Positions 33,901 through 45,256 of a stretch of 64,000 nucleotides of DNA are shown here, piece after piece. The position numbers were made by a program, and so were the translations under genes. This DNA comes from Pyrrhosoma nymphula (lineage: Eukaryota > Arthropoda > Insecta > Odonata > Coenagrionidae), in NCBI GenBank assembly GCA_963573305.1, contig OY754329.1, positions 82,704,576 to 82,768,575 on the forward strand, written 5' to 3'. Numbering within the stretch: the stretch's first letter is position 1; the number at the start of each line of letters is the position of its first letter. Under the pieces are notes generated by a model, which made no database searches, was not told the origin of the DNA, and saw only the letters and a list, made by a program, of their open reading frames with translations.

Positions 33901-35910
33901 TGTGACGGAAGTATTGTTTTATGCGATTACTAATTATTTCGTAATGATAAAGCCACAAGTCTAGAGTAATTTCCGTTACTTCGGTTCTGTTTTCAAGGTA
34001 TTTCAAGAAGTCCGTTGGATTCAACGCGTATCTTTGGACCATAATATGCCTTGCGGAAATAGTAGGCGGGGGTCAATACTGGAATCATTTTCAACCTTCT
34101 AACATCCATCAAATAATACATCCAGATAGTGTTTTCCCATATAAAGAAATGATTCTATGGAGGACACCTACCCAACTATTCTTTAATAATGTACTATTTT
34201 AGGGGCTATATATTCCCTATAATCTCGACATAATGGAAACAGTAAAGAAAATATTTTTGCAGTTTACATATTCCTACGAACTATTTTCCTAGCCGTGGAG
34301 GGTGTTTGGTTTGTTTTTAGATGTTGCTCTACTGCATTGACCAGACGGCTATCAATAATGTACCAGACTATGTGGTTGCCTTAAATTTGAATCCAGGTGT
34401 ACAAAATATTGAGGATAAGCATAAACCATTCCTCTAAATTTTTCTGTGGGCTAGCTTACCAGTATGTATTAGGTCTCGGTACAACCCTACCTCCAAAACT
34501 TCAAAGTTCTAGGAGAAGAGAGTGTTTTAAGGGCACCCATTGACGTTACAGGACGTTACAGGCCTGGAGTCGGCAGGCAGCTTTCCATACTGTTCAGTCT
34601 AGATTCTTTTGATGATTATAACCTCTTAGATCATCTACTTCCAAATGCTAACCGACAAACTATTCCATAGCAGAAATGTATTCCCTGGGTTTTGCGCTTA
34701 ATTTTTTTCATTTCCAGAATTGTGGTTTTGTCACCAAGTACCAGAATATAAATTATTGCAATAAAAATATGAAAGGCCAAAAATGGAATGTGAAGAAATT
34801 GTCTCATGAACCAAACCTTCATTCGGATAAAATATCAACATGAGGATTGCAATTTCATGATGAAATACAGTCTCATGTAAACCGATTATACACCACCTTT
34901 CCTTTTACAGCAGATTCGGAAAATTTAATCTCCCGCGGACCTTCCCCTCAGAAGCAAACTTCCGCTGGCATTCGGGTTGCCTTATTTCTTGTCATTACTC
35001 TATTTTTACCTAATTAAATAATATTCAACTGGGCTTTCCAACGCATTGTTTCACCAGTGATTTCTCATTTCCCAACTTTCCACCTCATCTGACAGTGTGT
35101 GGGGTGTATCGGTGATGCTTAAACATTTCTGCTTCATCCATTTATATTCTTATCAGAATATTTTCCGTCATATTTTTTAACCTTTTCAAAATATTTTATT
35201 TAACTCAATTTCTACATGGTCATTTCATGTCCTCTTTCTATTTTTTTTCTTGAAATTAATCGTTTGACCTTCAAATTCTGGGTTTTTTATTATTATATGC
35301 CACTGGTCTTTAATAGTATTAGTCCATGTTTCCAGTTTTTTTGGCGAATTAACGAAGTTTTTCTGGTAAATTTATGTAACCTGTGAGTAATTGTGTAAAG
35401 TTTTGGTCCAATTCTTCATATGGTACCTTTAGTGTATATTTTTTCCTCTACTTTTAAAAATAATCATAGGTTTCAGTAGTGGTACTTCAGCTGAACGTGC
35501 TTAGATGGCGAAAGTCATTCACAATTATTTTCTTCCACTTGCAGAAAGGGATGACAGCACACGGAAGAATATGAGGATCATGCCTCCAAATTTGAACCGA
35601 GCTGAACAATTTTTAACTTTCGAGATAAAACGCTGGGAACCCGTGTTTTCCATTGAGGCAGGCCGTTGCCCAATTATAGGAGTCTCATCCTTAGTTTGAA
35701 GTATCCCATATTTGATTCCATTCCGTAACTGCTAAAGTGATCCACTCTAAGTTCTCAACGGTGAAACGTGGTCAAAAGAGCCAACAAAATGTACATAAAA
35801 CCATTTCAACTATGATTAACCACGCCATAAACGAAGAAGTTTTGAGAAGGGTACGAAGATCGAAGAAACAGCTTTTTTTATACTCTCCCTTCCCTCTCAA
35901 ATTGAGCCGT
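30953..35910. other. long stretch without recognisable gene
   Basis: No coding, RNA or mobile feature can be supported. Small tandem similarity occurs at 31585-31625 (ATAATACGGAGGGTG twice). The part at 33000-33560 is less AT-rich and contains a 105-codon minus-strand frame (33515-33832) with no recognisable domain. Confidence 0.4.
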
Positions 35911-36470
35911 TAAGGTGGTTTGAACGAGATAGTTCCCTAGCCATAATGGAGGCCATATTCAAATTTTATTTTTTTATTTCATCGCCAGTAAGAAGTATGA
36001 AATAAATGTTGTAGTATTTATGGTGCAAAGATATAGTTATATATGACCAAAAATCTCAGTAATTAAATAAATCAAGCTACGTAAGTCTCTAACTTGACTC
36101 ATTTTTTCCCGCCGTGTGGCTGAAAACCCTTCACAATAGCAGGTTTTTTGCGATTCTGTAAAAACTGCATAGGTAAGTAATTGCTTTATTTTCATAAATA
36201 GTTGAGAAAATATGCATATTATACATGTTTAGTTTTTTTTAAAGAAATCTAGGTGTTATAAATTCCCAAGTTCACTATTCTCCCTCTGGAGCGCACAGCC
36301 GTAATATATCCCATGTAAAACAGCTTGAATTTTTAGGAAAATTGCTCGAAAAGTATTTCGGAAAAGGGTTGATATTTTGATATCATTGGAAAGATGAGAG
36401 TTTCTTCTTTAAAATGAGGCTAAATTCATCAAGTTTTCGGTGAAGTGATTTTTCGCTCAAACTACCATAA
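35911..36470 (+). mobile_element. 560-bp MITE-like element, copy 1
   Basis: The ends form imperfect terminal inverted repeats of about 18 bp: left TAAGGTGGTTTGAACGAG, right inverse TTATGGTAGTTTGAGCGA. An inverted copy of the whole unit is at 43205-43755 with the same boundaries. Shared internal blocks include CTCAGTAATTAAATAAAT, TTCCCGCC-type sequence and CTGGAGCGCACAGCCGTAAT. There is no coding capacity. It is a probable non-autonomous DNA transposon of unknown superfamily. Confidence 0.65.
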
Positions 36471-38029
36471 GGGCTGAACGGTAAATAGTGACACCCCAAC
36501 TAAACCAAACCCAACGTCAGCTGTAGTGGACGTTTGAGACGGACCTTGAATTAACTCTCGCGCTAATTTCCCTATTGACCTATTTAATGCCACAACCTAG
36601 ACCCCGTCAACATCACGGCCCGGATTCGAAGCGTTCTAGCTGCAAGAACGACAGGCCATGCGCTCTCCTGTTTTCGACGAATGTTTTTACCTCCCATTCC
36701 CCCTCTCCATCCAAATGTGGCTTTTCAATGCCATTTCCAGCTCCGAAGCGACTTGCCATTGTCATCAAGAGCGACGAGTATGGTCTGCACTCGTCCACCT
36801 CGTAGTAATAAAAGAGGTCGTAAAGGTGCTTTCTGTACGATCAAAAAGCAAAGCATTCATCGTTTGGAAGCTGATTTTCACAATTGAGTCTAAACTCGAG
36901 TTCAATGTAAATATGTATCAGCCAAATGGGAAAGGTAAGCAGGATATACCTCATAGTAGATATTTTTAGTGATTAGTTGGATAAATAAAGTATTGAGGAG
37001 TTCATGACATTAATTGTTATGCTATATTTCCCGATAAAGGAGAGTTATTCCACAAACAATCAGTAATAAAACACATAAACTCCGAGTCTATTTAGCAAAA
37101 CCTGACAAGATTTTGGAAAAAAGAGTCATGGTGGAAAAAAGGACTCGTAATTCACAAACAAAAACAGGATTGGTACCACCGATGTTTTTATTAGGAATTA
37201 TAACGATTTTAAGAGCGAAAAGAAGAAATCACTCAAATGGTAATCGACGCGCTCAAGCAAGGATTCCTAACAAAAAAATTCAAAAAGCAGATTATAAATA
37301 AAACGGCATTAATGTGGAACTTCGCTCTGGCAAAAACTAGACCGTGTTTTGAACAAACGTTTGTCTTATAACGTTTAAAAAAACAGCTACTGAGATTTCA
37401 AATCCCATTCAACTTAGAAAAGTAGGTTTGCCTCTTCTGCTTGAATGAGTGAAGAAGTGGGGAAAAAAAGTTTAACACAATATGTCATTTGAGAATGTCA
37501 TGAAATATGGCCATTTATTTTAAATTTTAGTTTGTTTTGTATTAATAAGAATAAAGTATGCGATAAAGAGTGATAAAATCAAGTATGTTAAAAATTTTAT
37601 ACGCTAAAAACGGAAAAATAACCCTTATTTTTTCTGAATTTTATGACAAAATGGAAAACGGTAGATTACTCATAAAATTTTTAAAATTGTTTAGAACAGG
37701 CTAAAATAACTATAAAAATCATGTGAAAACGAGTAAACTTCATATTTTCATTAACTCAATTTAACGCACGACGGGTTACATTATATAAGCGACATCATCA
37801 GTTCCTCATGCCACATTACACACCTGATGTTACCTACGAGACGAAACCGCTCAGATATCAAATTAAAGTAGTGAAAATGTACGTAGTTTATTTATTTGTG
37901 TCAGTATATTTTCCAAAATAGAAGACAGAAACAACCAATATAATGTGGAATGGAAATAATTAAATAGCATCTAATCGGGATAAGGAGATGCGACGATTCT
38001 TTCCCTAAACAAAAAGGTGGAGGTTCGGG
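36471..38029. other. stretch without recognisable gene
   Basis: A less AT-rich patch at 36530-36900 has overlapping frames on both strands without a family signature. A 62-codon basic frame at 37113-37301 is also unrecognised. Confidence 0.35.
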
Positions 38030-38770
38030 AAGGAAGACGACGAATTTCCTCCAAACCGAAAGCATGTCGTGTTAGTGAAAGAGCTTACCCCGAACGCAGA
38101 CAAATAAGTAGAAACCCAACGAAAGGGTCCAGACTCTTGAAGCAGCCATTTCCGCTGAACGGCCCTTCAACCCTTGGCTGACGTGGCAAAGGCGCATTGG
38201 GGAGGGACGGGAGAAGGAGAACTGTGCGATTTCCACGCAAGAGAATAGGGAGGTGCGGAAGGGAGAGCAAGAAATGGGACACTGCGACCCTTGAACGAGA
38301 GAAGGGGAGCCGTTTTTAAAGGTGAAGCGGACATTCCCCTGAGAAACGTGCGGCGACAAAGCGAACAGGTATAATTAGGCTGAAATACCGGGAGTCCTTT
38401 CGGAGGGCGTGAGGGCGAAGTGCCAAGCAACTGGTTTCGAGGGAGGAGAAAAAGGACACTGAGGATTCAAAAGGATTTGATGGACTCGGGAATTGAATAG
38501 CAGGGTGGAAGAGACAGAAGGGAGGCAAAGAAGGGAGTGGGCGATAAAAAGAACAGGCGAGAAAGGGGGAGGGGAGAGAGGTACAGTTTTCTTCCACCGA
38601 CGACGCTACCCTCTACTCATCCTCCGACATGGATCGAAACGAGGGAGGGGTGTGGAGCAGGTAATTGAATGGGAAATAATCGATTTTCTTCTTCAACGAT
38701 GGCACTTCTCGGAATCCAGAGGGATGGAGAATGGTGAGATAAAATGGGAATGGCTGTGAGATTGGAGACG
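38030..38770. other. purine-rich, GC-elevated island without recognisable gene
   Basis: About 740 bp rich in G and A on the plus strand, with several CpG-containing blocks. Overlapping frames of 65-106 codons on both strands are compositional. It could be a regulatory or exon-adjacent segment, but nothing in the sequence decides this. Confidence 0.4.
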
Positions 38771-40186
38771 AAACGTTGAGGGTCAATGGGAAACGGGAGT
38801 CTCGTTTTACAAATGGGACACGCATACTTTTTTAAAGTACTCGTAGAACATATGGCTAATTTTGTACCTACATTTTCAGTCGCAATGCTTCTTCGGGAAT
38901 TTTGTCGTTCCATTCTCCACACAATTTGAAGTATCATCAGAACTCAATTCGTTTCGCTTGAAATTCACAGCTTCTTATTCATCCATTTACACAAATACAT
39001 CCTTTCTTTAATTCAAAATTCATCGCAATCATTGGAGACATCAACCCATAGTAGAGTTCATGCCAATGGCAGAGTGAAAAATCTAAAAGGATACTTTCGA
39101 ATGTAAAACAGTATTTGTAAGCTATATCAAGTACAATGTGAATATCGAGAATTTCAGAATGAGAATTAGGCATGAGTCCTGAATAGGCTAGCTGATGAAA
39201 GATACTTCTTATCTACATTTTCCCTCGTGTTTCTTTCTTTACATTCTCTTCTCTTTCATTTCCACCGCAGAATAATCGAAGTCTCTTAATCCAGAATCCG
39301 GAGGGATGAAGAGCGGAGGTAAATAGAAACGATTATTAGATGGAATGGAGAGGTTTAGCAATAAGCCATGGATACATTTGTAACAAACTTGTAGAGCAAA
39401 ATAATATACTGTTGAATGCTAAACAGTTAATTGAAATAATAACAATAAAATCTATTGTTTGGAACCCTTAATTAGCGTCGCAGAATAAGGACTGGGAACT
39501 AGCCGCGATTAGGCTAGCTGTTGAAAGGGACCCCTAATATCTCTTCCGTTGTGTTTCTTCCCTTCCTTTGTATTCTTGTATTTCTATCATAGAATAATCC
39601 ATGTCTCACCATCACTCAAACCTTACAGACACATGCAGAGTAATCCAATAAAAAGAAAGTAATTAAAAATAGAAAAAAACATTATTGCTGAGTAATTTTT
39701 ATGGCTGTTCCACTATCAACAGTAAACATTTGAAAGAATATAGCGGAGTTTCTGAAAACGAAATCTTGGCCAATGAGCCTCTTTTTCAAAAACTATTAAG
39801 CAATTATTTTTACATACTTCATACAAGTATTCAAAGAAGTGAAACAGGGTCAAGGAACATCGTGTTCTTTCAAAACTTCGTATAATAACATAAATTCTTC
39901 GCAGGGATTGCGGGAGTGTTATTTTTATATGTTTCAAAACCTAATTGCCCAGATTTTGAAGCTCTTGAGGTAACTAACTTAAAATACTTTTCAATGCAAC
40001 CCAACTGCAATATGTACATTAAACAGTGTACAATCGCCCTAAATCAGGTAGGAAAACCAATATCACCCTATCGTGCGGTTAGTATTCCTGGCAATCCAAC
40101 GCTAGAAAAAATTCGTTTGGCTCAGCCAACTTATTCTAATCATACGTTACGACACATTAAGGCCATGAATGAATTACCATCCAATA
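38771..40186. other. stretch with a 110-bp two-copy repeat
   Basis: The segments 39184-39300 and 39511-39615 are related: GGCTAGCTGWTGAAAG, then a TTCTTTCTT-rich block, then CAGAATAATC/TAGAATAATCC and GTCTC. They are direct repeats of an unknown unit. The frame at 39916-40302 runs into the palindrome at 40187. Its upstream part has no recognisable domain. Confidence 0.4.
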
Positions 40187-40361
40187 TGAGAAAACCACCT
40201 TTGATATTTTCACAAAACTTTATTACGCTGGCACGACGCGAGTTTCACCACACTGTGGCATACTCATGTGGATGTGCACATGAGTATGCCACAGTGTGGT
40301 GAAACGTGCGTCGTGCCAGCGTAATAAAGTTTTGTGGAAATAAAAAAGGTGGTTTTCTCAT
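40187..40361. mobile_element. palindrome with degenerate PLE-type hairpin
   Basis: Arms 40187-40270 and 40277-40361 are about 90% alike in inverted orientation with a 6-bp centre. Each arm contains stem CCACA/TGTGG, then TGAAAC(GTGCGTC)GTG in the right arm, in the same arrangement as the hammerhead-bearing PLE ends. CTGANGA is replaced by a CATGAGT-like sequence and the cleavage position is G, so it is a degenerate relic. Because of the inversion, frames on opposite strands encode nearly the same peptide (NFITLARR...FHHTVAYSC). Confidence 0.55.
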
Positions 40362-42461
40362 CATGGATATCCATAATTTCCACGAGGTCAGGCCTGATAT
40401 CATCAGAATTACCATCCGTTGACAAGAGAATAAAAAAAGAAAATACACAAATTATTTCAAAACCTTTCCTTTCCGCACGGCTTTGTTATGCAAAATGTTC
40501 AATTTGCCATTCAATATGAGAAGCTCTAATGGATCAAAGTAAATTGCTTGATGACGACGCGGGGAACTTGATATTGATGAGAAACGCGTCAGAATTATTT
40601 ACATAATAGTCGTATCTGGCGTAGTTGCGATGGAAGTGATTGGGTTGCGATGAATATTGTTACTGTATGGAGTTATTTACGAGATATAACAAATTGTTTT
40701 ATTTAACCAAGTGTGCACAAAAAACACCAAGAATATTCCGGAGTTACAAAAACGGTACAATTTTCCGGGCTCTGAAAGGGGGTTATGTCCATTGTCACCA
40801 ATTGCAGGGGAATTTGGCGGAGTGGAATGGCATAGTAGAGAGTGGGAAGGAGAGTGGTTAAGTAGAAATAATGAGACCATAACATCGAACAGGGCCAATG
40901 AAGTTTCTAATGAGAAGTGGAAAAATTATCTTTTTATCGCAATTAAAGGGTGAAAAAACTTCACCCCAGACACCGTACAAGGAAAAAAAGAAGCAAGACT
41001 GTGAAAATAGGGCACCAATTTTTTTTCAACAAACTTGTGGAACACATGAAAATCATCCTGAATGCAAAATTGTAAATTTAAACAAGAAGAATCGAAAGTT
41101 TTGACTTGGATCCCTTTGTGAGAATTCAAATTTAGTGTTTGTATTTTGAAAATTAGTGTTTGTAAAAACCAGAAGAAGTTAGGATACGTAATCAGTTTTG
41201 ATGGGACAAAATAGTATAGGAATAAGTTAAACGAACTCTATTAAAACTGGAGAGTTCTTAGAGTATGCATTCATTGGTCAAACAGTAGCCCTCTCTACAT
41301 TATACGAAACGTTTTAATTATGGTGTCACATCACAAGAGAGCTAACTTAAATGGCACTACAAAAACCATGAGAGGCAATTGTGGTTACATTGAAAGATAA
41401 ACAATAAACACTGTCTAATGCTCAAAATTCATGGCACTATTCCAATACAGAAACTTTTTCCAGTTGCAGAGCACTATTCACGTAAAGGAGGATAGGCTGG
41501 ATTAGGAATGGCCGAGGATATAAATTAAACTTTGCTAGACACTAACAATAAGACTCGAAAATTTCCGCATGAAATTAATGTCTTCGCCTGTCATGAAATA
41601 GGTCATGAAATTATTATTTTAAACAGTATGGAGAGGCATCCTTGTGATCCATACGTACCAAGCTTTTGCGTATCCGTTTCTCAGGGTCACCCACGAGTCT
41701 ATGATACACAAACAGTTTTAATGGTCTCATAAACTGTAAAATTAACTGCAGCTCATTCCCTATCCAAATCACTACAGCTCTAATCCACTCGCGGAGTTTT
41801 AGTGGGTGAATAATAATCTTGTCTTAAAGTGCACAATGCCTTATACTCCTTCCTTGTAATTACATTCAGTAAATACTTCAGTAATGGGCATAACAGATAC
41901 CTTTTGATATTGTAAGCCACAACAGATCGCACACTATATTTACATGTTTCACCTTATGGCATTAAACCGATAACATGGTCTCATTCCATCTCATTTTGGT
42001 GAAAGTGCACGAGTTAAATTTAAAATCAAAGCTTTTATAACTGATCAAACTAATAAAAACCAATAAATAAATGTAATTTAAGCTTATAAATAATCTCATT
42101 TGCCGCAAAAATGACAATTCCTCACAATATGAGTGCATTAAAATGCGACTCAATCGTATTTGTCGGAATCAGCATTAATATGAATATATAATGATTTTTA
42201 TTGAAATTAAATGAAACGCATTTATGTTTCCGTCATGAAACAGACGCATTTCATTAGAATTTCAAAAACGTTTCAATTCACACCGAATCACCGAGAAAAA
42301 ATGAATTAATTTATATATATTGAAATAAATTTAGATTTTTCACACCTTTATAAATTTGCAGGTGATGCTAGCAACGGCAAAATAAATCCGGCAGAAAAAA
42401 ATACGCCAATGATATAAAATCCACTTCATTACAGATTAATTACAAAATATGAGCATTTAAA
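40362..42461. other. stretch without recognisable gene
   Basis: Only the short PLE-palindrome trailer TTTCCACGAGGTCAGGCCTG (40378-40397), shared in form with 45.24 and 52.48 kb, is notable. Other frames are under 81 codons and unrecognised. Confidence 0.4.
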
Positions 42462-42830
42462 TCATTGCCATTCCACGCAGATCGTTCCCCTTTCTGCGTG
42501 GGCCGATCCGGGTACCTCAATAATCACGAAGTCCAAATCCTGCCGGCGCGGCGGTAGAGCCAGCTGCAGCGGCCGGCGACCTCCCATATATCTCGAGCCA
42601 AACCTTTCACCGGCGCAATAAAAAAAGTAGTGACCCCACCCTCGATGAACAGGCCTACTCTCAGACAACGGGGACCTCTTCGACGGAGGCTTGCGGGATT
42701 TTTGGCAACAGCAGACCTCAGGTTGAAGTGCCAATAGTTCTTCTAGGAATAGTGCTCGTATGCGCGCGTAGTAAGAAATGAGAGAGGGAGATGTGGGGAT
42801 GATTAAGGCGGGAGATTCCTCTCGCGGCAA
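42462..42830 (-). other. GC-rich island with a 122-codon frame
   Basis: This is one of the few GC-rich segments outside a recognised transposon, containing CCGGCGCGGCGG and CTGCAGCGGCCGGCG. A minus-strand frame of 122 codons spans it. It is rich in Arg, Pro, Leu and Ser, has a Cys pair (VCCCQKS) and no recognisable domain. It could be a host exon, part of an unrecognised element, or chance in GC-rich sequence. Confidence 0.2.
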
Positions 42831-43052
42831 TCATAACTGGGGGTGATAGGTTTGGACCGTTGGGTCCCAGTCCTTGACTCTGGATCGAACGGAATTAGCT
42901 GAACGTAGCTTATAAGGAGCGAGATTGATCGTCCAGCATCGACACGGTTATTGAAAAATAAATCGGCATAAAGGTATTAAATGATTTAAGATGTTCCTTG
43001 TGACTCTGATCATAAATTTGTCTCAGGTTTCACACCAGGTTATAGGCTTCAT

Positions 43053-43092
43053 TTCTGCCAGTTTCAACGAACGTCTAGTTCGCCATCATCAG
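43053..43092 (-). ncRNA. hammerhead-like motif, left arm
   Basis: On the minus strand: CTGATGA (plus 43086-43092), stem II GCGAAC/GTTCGT (one G-U) with loop TAGAC, then GAAAC (plus 43061-43065). After it comes TGGCAGA, so the AC/GT closure of stem III is not present and the 3' side is non-canonical. Confidence 0.45.
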
Positions 43093-43111
43093 GGCTACTG
43101 ATTCAGTAGCC

Positions 43112-43155
43112 CTGATGATGGCAAACAAGTCGTTCGTTGAAACGTTGGCAGAAAT
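43112..43155 (+). ncRNA. hammerhead-like motif, right arm
   Basis: CTGATGA is at 43112-43118 and GAAAC at 43139-43143. Stem II is weaker than in the left arm (GCAAAC against GTTCGT). GTTGGCAGA follows, without a GT closure. The core is half conserved and the arms have diverged in stem II, so this side is probably inactive. Confidence 0.4.
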
Positions 43156-43204
43156 GAAGTCTAGAACCTGGTGTGAAACCCTAAAAAAATTTACATAATG
43201 GCAT

Positions 43205-43755
43205 TAAGGTAGTTTGGGCATTATATCACTTCAACTAGAATTTGATGAAATTAACCTAATTTTAAATAATAAGCTCTCATATTTCCAATGAAATCAAAAT
43301 ATTAGCCCCTTGCCGAACTACTTCTCGAGCAATTTGTCTAAAAATATAGGCTGGTTTACGTGGGATAGATTACGGCTGTGCGCTCCAGAGGGGGAATATT
43401 GAAAAAAAAGGAATTTCTAACGCTTAGATTTAGTCAAAAAACTATTTGTTTAGTTTGTATGCTTTCTTAACTATTTTTAAAAATAATCAATTACTCACCG
43501 CTGTAATATTTACAGAATCACAAAAAAACCTTCTGCTGTCATGGCGTTATCACCGTGGGGCGTGAAAAAATGTTTCAAGTTAAGGACTTATGTAGATATA
43601 TTTATTTAATTACTGAGAATTTTTAACATACGCATCTATTTTTGCGCCATTAATATAACAATATTTCCTTTATTCTTCTTAAAGATGCTGGAATTTTAAA
43701 AAATCGAATATGGTCTCCATAATTACTAGGGAAATATCTCGTTCAAACTAACTTG
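43205..43755 (-). mobile_element. 560-bp MITE-like element, copy 2 (inverted)
   Basis: This is the inverted copy of 35911-36470, with ends TAAGGTAGTTTGGGCA and GTTCAAACTAACTTGA. Internal identity is moderate (I estimate 75-80%), so the two insertions are old. It lies 24 bp from the PLE palindrome on its left. Confidence 0.65.
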
Positions 43756-43833
43756 AATGTGTGTATGTTACCAGCAATATAAAAGGAAGGGGTCGAAAGC
43801 ATCTTTAAAACTAATTCGTTTTAAAGTTAAAAA

Positions 43834-43849
43834 GTATATATATATATAT
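43834..43849. repeat. short (TA)n run
   Basis: Eight TA units. Confidence 0.7.
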
Positions 43850-43899
43850 CAGTCATTCGGCAAAACTATAATGCTAAGATAAGAAAACTAAACTAAAGG

Positions 43900-44310
43900 T
43901 TCCCGAACGTCTTCAATCTTCGGTAGAAATTTATTCTCTTCCTCAATTTTTTGCTTAGATCCATATTACTTCTACCTTTTGCCACTCCATCCTCAATAGC
44001 TGTCCTTTCTTCATCCTGGCCTATATCCCTTCCTTTCTCCAGGGTTATCCCCTCAACTGCGAGTCTTCACCAGGTCGCTGCCACTAATAACCTACTTATT
44101 TCTCCTCCTAATATTTACCGAATTATTTACCCCCAAAAATTTCCAATCCATCTCAACCATTTCTAGCACTTCTTCTTTGGTTTTTCTCCGCCCAACATTT
44201 CGTTCCCCATCCTCCTCCAAAAGTATACCTCAAACACTTCCAGTCTCTTCTCATACTCTCTCCCTAATTTATAGCTTTCAGCTCCACACAAGATAACAAT
44301 ATATTCAAAG
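43900..44310 (-). pseudogene. decayed non-LTR reverse transcriptase tail
   Basis: On the minus strand from about 44310, shifting frames give LSCVELKAI in the place of the LLYGAESW block, then YEKRLEVFEVYFWRRMGNE and KKKC/EVLEMVE-like residues. That is the order seen after the palm of RTE/CR1-like reverse transcriptases. Many stops and frame changes occur. Similar tails are found at 50.3-50.6 kb. Confidence 0.45.
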
Positions 44311-45063
44311 TTTTATTTTTCGGTGCTTCTCAACCGTGAATTATTCTGAATGAAATTTTTGTCACGTTTCTAAACACATGAGGATAGGTTTAGAGGTTCC
44401 AATTCACTTGATTTAAATTTATGTTAATTTTCTATACCTTTTTAAAAATTTTATGTTAATCTGGTTGCAAATATTAATAGGCATTTTGTCGATTATAGAA
44501 AGGTCTTAGCACATCTTAAAGCGATATTGATTCCTCAAATATCCTTCCAGGATACATTCATTTTTTTGCCAATCATTTCCGCCTTCAGTTTCGCAAATTT
44601 TCAATTCCTCTGGAAAACGTTTAAAATGTCTTTTCTTTTACCTCTCATCCGATACAAATCAATATTTTTCCTTCTACAGCAAGGTTCAATGTCTTTGGCG
44701 GGCGAACCTACTTTTTACCCCCATTTCCTGCGCCTTTCCTTTGTCTCTACCCAGATTATTTCTTCCTTTAATTAAATACCTAATTTTCAGAAAACAGTTA
44801 ACCGCGTTCATCCGCTTACATCGACGACCGAGTTTAGACTTTATATTTAATCCTCAAGTTTTAAATTAGATGGTCCTGGTCGTGAATTTCCAATTTTGCA
44901 AACCCTCCATATCCAATTCTCTCCTTTATCCCAGAAAACTTCAATTTCAACCACTTCTTCCTGTATAATTTTACTCGACCTTATCAGAATTTCTGACCTC
45001 ATTTTAAATTATCGCAATTATTTTACTAGATACTTTATCTGGATTATGAGCAGCTCATATCAG
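44311..45063. other. stretch without clear feature
   Basis: This may be an upstream continuation of the decayed element on its left, but I cannot place conserved blocks. Plus-strand frames (44527-44775 and 44896-45099) are unrecognised. Confidence 0.3.
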
Positions 45064-45256
45064 TTGAGAAGAGAGGAAATAACCCGCTATTCCATATAAA
45101 ATATTTTAATTCACAACCCAGGTTTCACCTGAAAAAACACCTGAAGATGCAGCACAGCAGCAAAACCTGGGTGGTGAAGTAAATTATTTTATGGGGAATA
45201 GTATAGTTTTCTCCTCTCTTCTCAATATGTAAATATTCCACGATGTCAAGCCTGAG
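45064..45256. mobile_element. imperfect palindrome, PLE-like
   Basis: Arms 45064-45131 and 45164-45230 share AGAAGAGAGGA, ATTCC...ATAAAAT and ACCCAGGTTT in inverted orientation. The centre has CTGAAGA (45142-45148) followed by TGCAGCACAGCAGCAAAACC, where AAAAC stands for GAAAC. The trailer AATATTCCACGATGTCAAGC then GCCTGAGA matches 40.38 and 52.48 kb. It is a degenerate relic. Confidence 0.45.

Larger units (their letters stand above)
43026..43181. mobile_element. twin-hammerhead-like PLE palindrome (family 2)
   Basis: Arms 43026-43100 and 43104-43181 are imperfect inverted copies around a 3-bp centre. Each arm reads outward as CTGATGA, stem II, GAAAC, GGCAGAAATGAAG and AACCTGGTGTGAAACC. The outer part (GGCAG, then CTGGT and GAAA) resembles 54898-54940, so a second member may lie there. 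It is the same architecture as 11124-11344 but a different family. Confidence 0.65.
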
